Origin: CAWBRT01 sp963819175 | Lineage (GTDB): Bacteria; Acidobacteriota; Terriglobia; Terriglobales; Acidobacteriaceae | Assembly: GCA_963819175.1 (NCBI GenBank) | Contig: CAWFVJ010000018.1 | Span: forward strand, 1 to 64,000 | DNA length: 64,000 nt | Direction of reading: 5' to 3' | Translations under genes and position numbers: made by a program | Part shown: positions 43,651 through 52,823 of the stretch, piece by piece | Position numbering within the stretch: position 1 is the first letter of the stretch | Layout: each line of letters opens with the position of its first letter | The notes under the pieces: model-generated | Told to the model about the DNA's origin: nothing | The model's input: the letters and a program-made list of their open reading frames with translations, nothing else | The model's database searches: none

Positions 43651-43760
43651 GAGTGTCATTCTGAGCGACCAAAGGGAACGAAGAATCTGCTCTTGTTTTC
43701 CGGCGCAAGGAAAAGCACGTCCTTCGCTCCCCTGCCCAGGCTGCGCTCAGGATGACACTC
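43651..43760. repeat. Inverted pair of GTCATTCTGAGCG repeats
   Basis: GAGTGTCATTCTGAGCG (43651-43667) and CGCTCAGGATGACACTC (43744-43760) match as inverted arms at 16 of 17 positions, with a 76-nt body that can fold further. It lies in the gap between bfr and the M50 gene and belongs to the same family as 17801 and 57320. Confidence 0.75.
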
Positions 43761-43800
43761 CAGAGGTGTCGCGATCAATGACGAAGTATCCGGAACAGCT

Positions 43801-44272
43801 CTAGTCTTTCATCTGCTCCACGAGATAATTTGCGATGCCGATCTGCTCGATGGTGACCAGTTGTGTCTCCAGATAATCGGCGTGCGTTTCCTCGTCGTGC
43901 AGCAGCCTTTCAAAAAGTTCGCGGGTGCCGTTATCGCCTTCTTCCCGGCAGAGGCGGATTGCATCGTTATATTCTTTGATCGCGCCCAGTTCGTCTTTCA
44001 GGTCGATTTCAAACTGCGACTTAACGTCAATTCCGGCCTGGGGCTTCAGCGGCACGTTTACCGCCGGCATGCCATCGAGGAAGATAATGCGTTCAATCAG
44101 GTGCCTCGGCGTGCTTCATCTCCTCGATGGCGCGCTTTTTGGTGAGTCCCGCCAGGCGTTTATATCCCCAGTTATCGCACATCTCCGATTGAACGATGTA
44201 CTGGACGATGGCAGTCAATTCGGAACTGAGATTGTCGTTGAGCGCTTTAATCACTTTCTCGCTACCGCGCAT
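43801..44272 (-). pseudogene. bfr: Bacterioferritin, frameshifted by one base
   Basis: Iron-storage ferritin. The true start is ATG 44272, with GGAGG just upstream. The first part reads MRGSEKVIKALNDNLSSELTAIVQYIVQSEMCDNWGY and ...RAIEEMKHAE, with the first ferroxidase ligands. After about 44104 the frame must skip one base (GAGGCAC) to give HLIERIIFLDGMPAVN, and then E-rich LKDELGAIKEYNDAIRLC and LLHDEETHADYLETQL with the remaining ligands. Joined, it is a normal 156-residue bacterioferritin. As read, it is split. Consensus error is the simplest cause. Confidence 0.85.
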
Positions 44273-44345
44273 AAGAGCCTCCTAAAATCGTTCATAGCCG
44301 CCGATTGGCAGCTTACATGAAAAATAGTTTGATAGACAAATGCGT

Positions 44346-44948
44346 TTACCTTTGCGTTACTGACACTTGGTTGTTGCCGACCACGGCGACATCAATGCGC
44401 GCCGGCAGCGGAAAACGGCTGTCGAGTCCGACGTTAGCTCCGTATTTCGGTTTCAAGTAGTAGTCGACTAGAAACTGCATGGCCACTCGTGGCACCTTCA
44501 CGCCATCGATCGCCACCGACTCAATGTGGACCGAACCCATGCCACCGCTGCCGGTCGCCTGCGCCTCGACGGAAACCTCATGCACCCCAGTAAATAGCAT
44601 AGCCATCCATGGATTGCTTATCTTTCGTGAAGCCGTCAGCCGGTCAAAGTCGATTCGCGCCGCGGCGGTCACCATCGTCGGCACGCTGCTGAAGCGCACG
44701 CGCTGCACACCCTCAGGCAGAGCAACGCCGCCCTCCGCAAGGTAGGCGTTGATTTCGTCGGCGGTCAGCACCGTGGTTCTCGGCTGCGGCCGTGCGAGCT
44801 GGCCGTTCTCGGATATTTCTTTCAGCTTCCGCTGTGCGCTCTGGTAGCTGGCGCTATGCGAGCCCGTGCTCTGGGACGAGGGCACGCGCTGGCTAATGGC
44901 GGGCAACGAAAGGGTCAGCAATACTGCAATCGCGACGATCCATTTCAT
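44346..44948 (-). CDS. Exported protein of unknown function (200 aa)
   Basis: ATG 44948 overlaps the presumed end of the asmA gene (ATGA) and begins a signal peptide (MKWIVAIAVLLTLSLPAIS). The mature part has a basic helix (SAQRKLKEISENGQLA), then LTADEINAYLAEGGVALPEGVQRVRF, a duplicated beta-rich domain and a conserved-looking VDYYLKPKYGANVGLDSRFPLP segment. It resembles periplasmic lipid-binding or AsmA-associated proteins, but I cannot name a family. Location after asmA suggests a shared role in outer-membrane homeostasis. Confidence 0.65.
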   Translation of the reverse strand: MKWIVAIAVLLTLSLPAISQRVPSSQSTGSHSASYQSAQRKLKEISENGQLARPQPRTTVLTADEINAYLAEGGVALPEGVQRVRFSSVPTMVTAAARIDFDRLTASRKISNPWMAMLFTGVHEVSVEAQATGSGGMGSVHIESVAIDGVKVPRVAMQFLVDYYLKPKYGANVGLDSRFPLPARIDVAVVGNNQVSVTQR

Positions 44949-47507
44949 GGTTTCAGCGAGGCCTCGGTCGCCGGCGGCAACTCCACCAGCGGCTTTTGCA
45001 GGGTTCCGCGGAGGCGATACGCCGTCTGTTGTCACGCTCCGAATTGCAGGGCAAGGTTGCCACCCTTTATGGAACCATTCAAGGCGTAGGTGCCGCCGCT
45101 GCTCCGCATTTTGCTGCTGGAAATTCAGAAAACCACCATCTTCCAGCGCGATGTGTCCGGCAAAGTCGAAAAACTGTAAAGGCATTCGGCCAAGCTGAAC
45201 GTTGCGCCACAATCCATTGCGCCAATCGAAATCGGAGGCGGCGCTGGCGGAATCCCACAGCTCGCGCGAGGTCCATCCGGTCATCTTGGATCTGGTAGGT
45301 GCCATTCACGGTTCCTGTTCCAATCGCCGCATGAACGATTCCCGCAAGCTGGCTGGCGGCGATATTCGCGACCGTTCCCAGTGCCGGAATAAATCGGCTC
45401 ATCGCCGGTAAAATCGGCTTGCCACTGTCCCGTCTGGCTTCCACCCAGCAATTCCGCGCTCGTTTTGGTCAACGCCAAATGTCCGGAGTTCAGCGTGAAC
45501 TCGGCACTTCACTTTGGTCACGGTGAGCTGGCCTAACAGCAAGTCGCTTGGCCGCAATCCGGCCTGAGGCACGCATCTTTGCCAAGGCGCTGGCCTCGCC
45601 GCCCGAGCCGAAAAATTTGTACCAGGGCTGCTGCTTCATACGCGGGTTGAACAGCGCGTTCAGCTCTTCCACGTTGATGGTCTCCGCCTGCACGTCAAAG
45701 CCGGAGGCGCACGATGCTGCGTCATTACACCTGCGCGGAAACTGAGCTTCGCCGGTGAAGACGCTCTTGCCGATCTGCGCCGTAAGGTTGTGGAAGAGCA
45801 CTCGATTGTCCGCCAGTTCAACCTGCGCGGACTGAATAAGCACCGGGCTGGCGATGCCCGGAACCTCGGCCCTGGCCGAATGGACTTGTGCTCTGCCGAA
45901 GGTCCGGACCCTGGCGAATCCCGACCCAATCGCCGCTCAACGCGACATCCAGCTTGGCGGCGCCGAACAGGCCAAAACGGGGTCCGGCAATGCCGGTTGC
46001 GCGCGCCACCTGCAACAGGCGGCCCAACTCGGCGTCTCCCTGTACTTGCAGGTTGTAGCCTTTGGTCGAAAGCCATCCCGACCCGCTGGCGGCATTGGCC
46101 GCTCCCAGGGGAATCGGGAACGAGTCTAAGTTGATCCGGCTTCTGCCCCTGCGCAACGGCTCGAGGCCTGTGCTCGGAGCGCGGTGTCGTGCCGCGTGCG
46201 CGCGGACAGTCCCGCGGAAAAGCGCAGCGTACCCAACTCGAGATTCTTGCCGAGCGTTGCCGAGCGCAAGACGATTCCCGTACCCTCGCCCGTGCCGCTC
46301 CACCTGCCTTCAGGATCGTCTTCGGCCCGCTGCCCGTTGAAACTGGCGTTGAGAACACCGGCGGCGGAGAGGTCGTTCGGCAGATCAGCTTTGGCGTGCC
46401 GCAAAATCGTGGTGACCGCATTCGCGGGAACGTCCTGAACCGTTATCGCCAGGTTATAGGGGCGCATCGTGGCAACGGTTACTTCGCCCTCTGCCTTCAC
46501 CATGCCACGATCGAATGGCATCTGGCAGTTCAGGCCATGGATGGCTTTGTCCTCCGAGCGGAAGGTCCCAGAGCACTTTGCGTCCAGGCGCAGGGGTTCT
46601 CCGCCGGCAATGTCAAGCGCTGGAAATCGTGCACACCAGCGGCGCCGGTCACACTGGAGCGCGGTTGGCTGTCCCCTCGAGCGATACATTGAGTTCGACG
46701 CCGCCGCGCCAGCCGCGGTTACGTCCATAGATGAGTTTGGTGATCTGCCCAAGCTGCCCGTTCGACCAGTTCAACTGCATCTGCATGGGAACGTCGCGCA
46801 ACAACTCCGCTCTCCGGAAGCTGCCGTCGGCGCGCAGGATCCCGGTGTCATTGATGGGAAGATCGGTGCGTAAAGGCTTGCGCTTCCAGGTGCGTGCGCC
46901 ATTCGTTTTCCGCGGGACTCCACAGCTTAAAATCGGCTTCAGTCAGGGTGAATGCGCTCTTTTCCTGACCAAACTTGAAGTTGATTCGTCCCGATTGCGC
47001 TTCGATATAAGGGAAGCGCGGGCGCCGTTGCGGACCAGCCATAGTGGGTGCCGTCTCGGTCCGCGATGCCCGCCACAGCAGCGATTCGAGATTCCATTTG
47101 CCGTTCGGACTGCGCACGAGATTCAGGCTGGGATACTTCAAACGCAGTCGCGCTATCTCCAAATTCCCGCGCCACAACGAACTCAAACGAAGGTAAGCGG
47201 TGACCTCGTCGGCCCGCAGGATCGGCTCGTAACTGAAAGTCGGGATCATCTCCCACCACCAGGTTTACCAAGTCAAAGCCCGGCTGCGGCAGCAGTCGCA
47301 GGGTGATGCCTCCAAGCGTCACCGGCCTGCCCAACTCGCGGCTAATAGCGTCCGCGATGCGAGCGCGATAGCGGCTGACGTTGATCAAGGGCGGCACCAA
47401 TATCGCCAATCAGGATCAGCGCCAGCCAGGATTGCCAGAATGCTCCTTTTCCCTAATCGGCGCGAAGCCAGCGCTGGCTGGAGATCTCCGGCTGGCACAA
47501 TGCTCAT
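44945..47507 (-). pseudogene. AsmA-family protein, multiply frameshifted
   Basis: AsmA-like proteins are inner-membrane-anchored bridge proteins that move or organise lipids toward the outer membrane. The reading starts at ATG 47507, overlapping the lepB stop, with MSIVPAGD and a hydrophobic segment. It passes through PPLINVSRYRARIADAISRELGRPVTLGGITLRLLPQPGFDLVNLVVGDDP, LRADEVTAYLRLSSLW and DFKLWSPAENEWRTHLEAQA, and ends with TYALNGSIKGGNLALQFGA and LRGTLQKPLVELPPA. These pieces lie in different frames, requiring at least eight shifts (for example near 47425, 47240, 46865, 45840, 45300 and 45110). It is either a decaying gene or a poorly determined stretch. About 854 codons in total. Confidence 0.7.
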
Positions 47508-48349
47508 CACCGCACCACTTTCAGCATGCGGGACCAGCGGGTCTGGTCGAAGAAATGGAACACGATATGCACCAGGAATCCGACCCGCTCAGCGATACTG
47601 TCTTTCTTGTACTGGTTGGCCGGAGTCCGGAAAGACCAGTAGATGAACATGGGACGGCCGATGACGTTTTCCCGGGGGATAAATCCCCAGTACCGGCTGT
47701 CGTAACTCACGTCGCGATTGTCGCCCATGGCAAAGTACGAGCCGTCGGGAACCACCAGGTCGCCGCCTTGCAGGTGTTGCCGGATGGTGAGCTGCCACTC
47801 GGGCGTGACGCTGGCGCCTTCGATCATCGGGATGGCCGGGAAATTATCGCGATACGCGTCCACGCTGCCGTTGTGGATGACATAAGGCTCTTGCAGCGGC
47901 TGCCCGTTGCGGTAAACCACTCCGTCGCGCAGGTGAATACGGTCTCCGGGCGTCCCTATGATCCGCTTTACCACGTACAGGCCAGCCTCGGCCGGCGAAA
48001 GAAAGACAACGATGTCGCCGCGCTGCACCTGGCGATAGGGAATAACCGGAAACCAGTTCGTCTTGGGCGCCAGCAGCACGCGATCGACAAAAACGTGGTC
48101 GCCAATCAGCAGGGTATTCTCCATCGAGCTGGACGGAATCTCGAACGCCTGCAGGCAGAAGGTGATGATAAACAGACCGACAACCAGCACGGAGGCCAAT
48201 GACGCGATGAACTCCGACGTGGTTTCCTCATGCTTTTCGCCGGATTTCGCCGCCTTCGACGCTGGTTTTTCCGTGGTCGAGTCTGCTGTTCGTTTTGAGA
48301 CTTTCAATTTTTCGTCGGCCAAATGGTCTTCCTGAGATTGCGATTCCAC
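47507..48349 (-). CDS. lepB: Signal peptidase I, downstream copy
   Basis: Cleaves signal peptides at the outer face of the inner membrane. The 280-residue protein has a hydrophilic Lys/Glu/Ser-rich N-tail of about 45 residues and one TM segment (ASVLVVGLFIITFCLQAF). The catalytic Ser is in EIPSSSMENTLLIGDHVFVDR, the Lys in YVVKRIIGTPGDRI, and the late motif is FAMGDNRDVSYDSRYWG. It follows the other lepB after 23 nt and overlaps asmA by 1 nt. Confidence 0.93.
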   Translation of the reverse strand: MESQSQEDHLADEKLKVSKRTADSTTEKPASKAAKSGEKHEETTSEFIASLASVLVVGLFIITFCLQAFEIPSSSMENTLLIGDHVFVDRVLLAPKTNWFPVIPYRQVQRGDIVVFLSPAEAGLYVVKRIIGTPGDRIHLRDGVVYRNGQPLQEPYVIHNGSVDAYRDNFPAIPMIEGASVTPEWQLTIRQHLQGGDLVVPDGSYFAMGDNRDVSYDSRYWGFIPRENVIGRPMFIYWSFRTPANQYKKDSIAERVGFLVHIVFHFFDQTRWSRMLKVVR

Positions 48350-48372
48350 CTGCGCTCTTGCGTGGACTGGCG

Positions 48373-49341
48373 TTATTCCACTATGCGCAGCATTCGCCGC
48401 CAGCGTATGCCCAGCCAGCGCTCGAATACAGGGCGCAAAGAGGAAAGTTTATCATCCTGCGGGGCCGCTTCGGCAGAGTCCGCGCCGGCCGCGCCTGCGG
48501 CGGACCAATAGATCAGCAACGGACGCCCAATCACGTTCGCCTTTGGAACCAATCCCCAGTAGCGGCTGTCAAGGCTGTTGTCGCGATTGTCTCCGAGGAC
48601 GAAGTAGCTATTGGCGGGAACCTCCAACTCTCCGTTTCGCACCAGCGTGCGCATCTGCAGGAACCAGCTGGCGGTGATATCGGCGAAGGGTCCAGGGCTG
48701 GCCGGAAAGTTGTCGCGGAAATTCTCGAACGAGCCGCGCCGGAGATGCACGTAGGGTTCGGTCAAAGGCTTGCCATTTACGTATACCCGCTTCCTCTCCA
48801 GGTGAATACGATCGCCCGGAAGGCCAATCACGCGCTTAACAAAGTGGTCCGATGGCTTCACCGGGTAGTGAAACACGACGATGTCGCCGCGCCGTATGGG
48901 TCTGTACGGCAGCAGGAAGTCCCACATCCCGGGCGGGCCGTAGTGCAGCTTGTCGACCAGCAGGTAGTCGCCGACCAGCAGGGTTCGCTCCATCGACTCG
49001 GATGGAATCTGGAAGGCTTGCACGGCGAAGGTGATCACAAATACAGCGATCACAACCGTGATCAAAAGCGATTGCGCCGAGCTTGTCCAACCGGCTGGAA
49101 GCTTTCTGGCCGCCAAGTCCGGGTCCGCCTGCCGTGTTTGAGGCTTCGCGTCGCTGGTGCCATCCGCTAGCCCGGGGGACGATAAGTCCACTAGCCCGGT
49201 CGACGAAACAGTTTCTGCTGTCGTGGTTATGCAATCCGGGGCGGAGTTATCAGGCAGCGGGCGGTCATTGGTGGCGGCAGGGCCTGTCTCAGAGCTGGAG
49301 ATTACGGGTTCGGGAGGGGTAGATTGATTTAACTCGCTCAC
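48373..49341 (-). CDS. lepB: Signal peptidase I, upstream copy
   Basis: A second signal peptidase I of 322 residues in tandem with the first. The N-terminal 85 residues are Ser/Thr/Pro/Asp-rich. Then come a TM segment (AQSLLITVVIAVFVITFAVQAF), the catalytic Ser in QIPSESMERTLLVGDYLLVDK, the Lys in DHFVKRVIGLPGDRI and YFVLGDNRDNSLDSRYWGLV. It differs enough from the other copy to suggest different substrate ranges. It overlaps the end of rnc by 4 nt, so rnc and the two peptidases form one operon. Confidence 0.93.
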   Translation of the reverse strand: MSELNQSTPPEPVISSSETGPAATNDRPLPDNSAPDCITTTAETVSSTGLVDLSSPGLADGTSDAKPQTRQADPDLAARKLPAGWTSSAQSLLITVVIAVFVITFAVQAFQIPSESMERTLLVGDYLLVDKLHYGPPGMWDFLLPYRPIRRGDIVVFHYPVKPSDHFVKRVIGLPGDRIHLERKRVYVNGKPLTEPYVHLRRGSFENFRDNFPASPGPFADITASWFLQMRTLVRNGELEVPANSYFVLGDNRDNSLDSRYWGLVPKANVIGRPLLIYWSAAGAAGADSAEAAPQDDKLSSLRPVFERWLGIRWRRMLRIVE

Positions 49342-50173
49342 TTCGTCTCCAACCCCGAGTTCAACTTCGCCAATGCCGCGCGCGCCGCATCCTGTCCAGC
49401 CCGTTTCTTCGTCATGCCCTGACCGCGGACGGAAAATTCCACTTGGCCCGATGGGTCAACTACAACGGTCTCCAGCGTAAACAGCTTCTTGTGATCGGGG
49501 CCTTCTTCGGCAATCAGCAGGTACTGCGGCTCGGGACGCCCCAAGGCATGCAGCCGCTCCTGTAACTCCGACTTGTAATCGGGCGATACCAGCGACTCCA
49601 CTCCGCCCTGCCTGCGCTCCAGTTCGGGACTCAACACCCAAGCCAGTACGAAATCGCGCGCCACTTCCAGCCCCGCGTCAAGAAATAGAGCGGCGACAAC
49701 GGCTTCCAAAGCGTCCACAAGCAGGGCCGCCTTGTCACGCCCGCCGCTTTTCTCCTCGCCCCGTCCGAGCCTCAGATATTCGCCAAGTTGCAGCGCTCTG
49801 GCGGTGTGGACCAGGTGACGGGCACTCACCAGCAAAGCCCGAATTTCGAGAGTTCGCCTTCGGTGTAGTCCGGGAAACGCTGGAACAACTCCTGGCTGGT
49901 CACAAATCCAAGCACCGCATCGCCCAGGAATTCGAGCTGCTCATTGTCTTGCGCAGAAACGTCTTGCGGGGAAACGTGTTGCGCCGCGACCGGCGTTCCG
50001 AGCGCCGTCAAAGGGTTGACCGGCGGCAGGGTCTCCGGCGCATTCTCGCGTCCATGAGCTAATCCATGCTCTCCTGCGTGGGAACTATGCGTGAGTGCTT
50101 GTACAAGCAATTCGCGTTTCTTGAAAGTGTATCCAATCTTCCGTTCAAGGTCGGCCGCATCCGCGTGTTTCAT
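49338..50173 (-). pseudogene. rnc: Ribonuclease III, frameshifted and with a Pro-rich insert
   Basis: Cuts double-stranded RNA, including rRNA precursors. ATG 50173 (MKHADAADLERKIGYTF) is the family-like start. The catalytic part has ALTHSSHA, an extra segment of about 40 residues (GEHGLAHGRENAPETLPPVN...), then NEQLEFLGDAVLGFVTSQELF and YTEGELSKF. The next base is missing near 49838. In the other frame the protein continues LLVSARHL, GRGEEKSGGRDKAALLVDALEAVVAALFLD and the dsRNA-binding domain. Joined, all catalytic carboxylates are present. The deletion is likely a consensus error because rnc is rarely lost. Confidence 0.85.
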
Positions 50174-50338
50174 GTGCAATTTATCGAAATCCCCGGTCCC
50201 CGGCTTCCTGCTAGTTGGATGCTTCTGCCTGGATCGCAATGGAAGCCGGAATGAGAGCTATTCTTTCACAGAAACACCGCGAAAGAGGAAGGTCTCCTCG
50301 GCATGCGGTTCACCCCAATCGAAAGTAAAAGCTCGCTT

Positions 50339-50992
50339 CTATTGTTGCTGCGCCGCCGGGGCTGGTTTCGGCTTTTTGCGGGAGGTGGATTTCGGCTTGG
50401 CCGCCGCATTGTCGTCCACGACCTTCTTCTGCGCTCTGGCTTGGATAAGTTGCTGCCTGAGCTGTGCAAGCTCCAGCGCCTGCGCTTCGGCCAAGGATTC
50501 CACGCGCTTCCCGAATGCTGTGCGCGCGGCTTCCAAGCCGTCGATGTCGGCAGCCAGGATTTCGTACTGGTCTTTGGGCCCGAACGCCCCGGCTGACTCT
50601 GCCAGCGACTTCAACACGTCTGAAAGCGCGTTCAAGTTGCGATACAGGCGAAACCCAGGGGCCAGGTTTCGCGGTGAATTGCGCACCGCCGTGATGAACT
50701 CCGGGAGTGCAGCCGTAAGATTTCTCTGCATGGAATCGATGGTGGCTTCCGCCTGCCGCTTGCTTGCCGAATCGGTCTTCCATTTTTCGACCCGCAGCTT
50801 GCCTAGTTCCAGATTGATGCTCGAAGCCAACTGCTCAATCTGCCTCAACATGCCGTTCAGCTCCGGATCGATGGGAGCCGCGAGGGGCGCTGATCCAGCC
50901 CGCGGAGCGCCACTGGAGGGAGCCATTTGCGCCACGAGGGCACAGCTCAATAGGCAGAAACACACCAGAAGCAGCCAAGGGTGAGTTCTCAA
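50339..50992 (-). CDS. Exported coiled-coil protein (217 aa)
   Basis: TTG 50992 has GGGAG at 50999-51003 and starts a signal peptide (MRTHPWLLLVCFCLLSCALVAQ). The longer open frame is unsupported. The mature protein is alpha-helical, with a Pro/Ala/Ser-rich N-segment, an EKWKTDSASKRQAEATIDSM region, an ALELAQLRQQLIQARAQKKVV coiled coil and a Lys/Pro-rich tail (STSRKKPKPAPAAQQQ). I know no function. It lies 166 nt upstream of rnc on the same strand. Confidence 0.6.
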   Translation of the reverse strand: MRTHPWLLLVCFCLLSCALVAQMAPSSGAPRAGSAPLAAPIDPELNGMLRQIEQLASSINLELGKLRVEKWKTDSASKRQAEATIDSMQRNLTAALPEFITAVRNSPRNLAPGFRLYRNLNALSDVLKSLAESAGAFGPKDQYEILAADIDGLEAARTAFGKRVESLAEAQALELAQLRQQLIQARAQKKVVDDNAAAKPKSTSRKKPKPAPAAQQQ

Positions 50993-51714
50993 TTTGTTCT
51001 CCCGAAGGCCGATTGCCCTGATCGATTGATGCAGTTCACAATAGTCAGCAAAGTGGTACGTATCCGTTGCCACTTCTATCCCCCTTTGGATGCAATCCTG
51101 TTCCGATACGCGCGATGCGGCCGGCGCGTCGTCAAGGTGGGCTGCTGGATGTCTAAATTGAGCATCCAGGTACTCACTTTGAGTACTCACGGTGGCCCAT
51201 GAAACAGCATCCGTCTGTACTCTCTTTAGGAATCCCTCCGCCAATTGCGGCTTGCAAGGCCTCCAGTCACTTTGGATAAAGAATTGCTGCAAGTTGTCCT
51301 CGAACGCGCTTATTCGCGTCCGCGAATCCAGATCGGCCTATCCGGGGTCAGGATTTCTGCGCGGCGGCACAGTGCGATTCAATCTCCTTTACTACTCCCT
51401 CCCTGACCGCCCCGTCCGACATAGTCGCCGAACGGGGCTTTTTTTGCGGAAGCCAGCACGTTGCTCCGGAAGCCTGACATCACTTCCCGTTCCCGTTTTC
51501 GAATCGTGGGATTATCTTGTGTATTTAGCGGTAGTTTTTCTAGATTGGCTCTGGTAGCTGGTTTTCAACGGATGGCAACCGAGCGGACAAAAACTCTCGT
51601 GTGCAATTCAGAGGTGCACAACCATGGGAGCGGAAGTTGTAACTTCAACAGTTTCAGAATAGATGCATCCCAGAGCTAACAATCTTCACGGGATATATCG
51701 TTCGCGAAACTGGG
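50993..51714. other. Intergenic region of about 720 nt, no protein gene; possible small RNA
   Basis: I see no supported coding region. It contains a perfect ATTCGCG/CGCGAAT dyad near 51314-51330 and a strong plus-strand terminator at 51409-51445 that follows no protein gene. A small RNA ending there, from about 51180, is a reasonable guess. The rest up to 51714 is featureless. Confidence 0.4.
51409..51445 (+). terminator. Strong rho-independent terminator without an upstream gene
   Basis: GCCCCGT (51409-51415) pairs with ACGGGGC (51432-51438), then a run of seven T. Its upstream transcript is unannotated, since the nearest gene on this strand is far away. Confidence 0.8.
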
Positions 51715-52023
51715 TTAAGCAGAGGCGCTAGCCGTTTTCTTCTGCTGGAAGCATTCGCGGCACAAAACCGGACGGCCCTGTGTCGGCTTAAACGGGACCG
51801 TGGTTTCCTTGCCGCAACCTGAACATACGGTGCGAGTCTCCACCTTCGGTGGTGCCGTCGCCTGCGTTACCCCCAGAGCCTGCCCGCGCTTTGCCTTGCA
51901 GCCCTTGCAACGCTTAGGCTCATTCTTAAACTGCTTGTCATGGAAAAACAGTTGTTCCCCTGCCGTGAAAACAAAGTCTTCACCGCAGTCAATGCACTTG
52001 ATGACCTTGTCCTGGAATTCCAT
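51715..52023 (-). CDS. Zinc-ribbon protein (zf-trcl type, 102 aa)
   Basis: ATG 52023 has AGGGG upstream. The first zinc site uses CIDCGEDFVFTAGEQ with CKGC about 30 residues later. The second uses CSGCGKETTVPF and CREC. This double-ribbon pattern matches the small zinc-ribbon proteins common in Acidobacteria, of unknown function, perhaps RNA- or protein-binding. Eight cysteines form two complete sites. It stands alone between two long gaps. Confidence 0.75.
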   Translation of the reverse strand: MEFQDKVIKCIDCGEDFVFTAGEQLFFHDKQFKNEPKRCKGCKAKRGQALGVTQATAPPKVETRTVCSGCGKETTVPFKPTQGRPVLCRECFQQKKTASASA

Positions 52024-52788
52024 GGATGTTGCCCCTTTCAGCCCACACGCGCACTGCGAAATTCATGCGGCAATTTCGAAGCGCTCGCTACTCCCTGGTT
52101 CGGCCCGTAACTTCCATGAAAGCGCACTGCCGATCAAAAGACACTTATGTAGACCACTTTCATTGCTTGGGCAAAAGGCACAGCCCGCTCACAGCAGCGG
52201 CCCACATTTAATTTACTATTGCTCTCTGCGAGCCTTCTTACTGCTGCGTCTTAGCGCCAAAGCTACTTTCACTTGGCGGTGCTAGCTTACCGCAACTTTC
52301 ACTTTTTGGCTCTAAATTTAATCGTTTTGGCCCTAGATTTAATCATTTTGAAGCGATTCGGTACCAATTTTGCACAGGTCTTGTTGGCCGAGTGACGCGG
52401 CCTCCGTCAATGGCTCACCTTAGTGCTCTTCCTACCGCCGATCCATGAGCTGTACGTTATTGCATATAAAAGTATTACCGAATTGATCACCGTCTCGGCG
52501 CCGGCGACAGGGTGACTGTGGGCGTACATTTGGCCGTCTGCGAAATGTCAGAGCGGGGGATCCATGAAAATAATCAGTCTTAGGAATTCGACACCCTTCT
52601 ATCCTGTCCAAAGATTTCTTATGATGACGCGCTGGTGTTATGGGGAGGCGCTGGAAGTGTCTCTCCACCCCACTCTCTCCGAAACCACATTCGATGTAGA
52701 ACTTCCGTATGCGAAATCTCGTTCGCGTTCAGCAACTCGCAAAAGGAGAAGATGGCACGAAATAGTTGCAGCCAAAATCGAGAGCGCT
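52024..52788. other. Intergenic region of about 760 nt, AT-richer, repeats only
   Basis: Holds the tandem repeat at 52305-52346 and stretches such as AACTTTCACTTTTTGG that resemble insertion-sequence ends, but no transposase. A 75-codon open frame at 52564-52791 is possible but weak. No riboswitch is recognisable upstream of the transporter operon, including no TPP core. Confidence 0.4.
52305..52346. repeat. Tandem 21-nt repeat, two copies
   Basis: TTTTGGCTCTAAATTTAATC plus G (52305-52325) recurs as TTTTGGCCCTAGATTTAATC plus A (52326-52346), 18 of 21 identical, and a third TTTTG follows. Possibly the remnant of a mobile-element end. Confidence 0.65.
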
Positions 52789-52797
52789 TGATATATT
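52789..52797 (+). promoter_or_regulatory. Extended -10 promoter of the ABC importer operon
   Basis: TG at 52789-52790, one base, then TATATT at 52792-52797 matches the extended -10 form. The start would fall near 52804, leaving a 20-nt leader with the GAAGGG site before ATG 52824. No -35 is needed for this class. Confidence 0.5.
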
Positions 52798-52823
52798 GCA
52801 ATCAAAATAAAGAAGGGCGAATT

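Noticed and set aside
52564..52791. 75-codon open frame upstream of the importer
   Set aside because: Unusual Arg-rich product, no family, and overlaps the operon promoter.
52024..52823. TPP or other riboswitch before the importer operon
   Set aside because: No conserved riboswitch core sequence could be found. The promoter leaves a leader of about 20 nt only.
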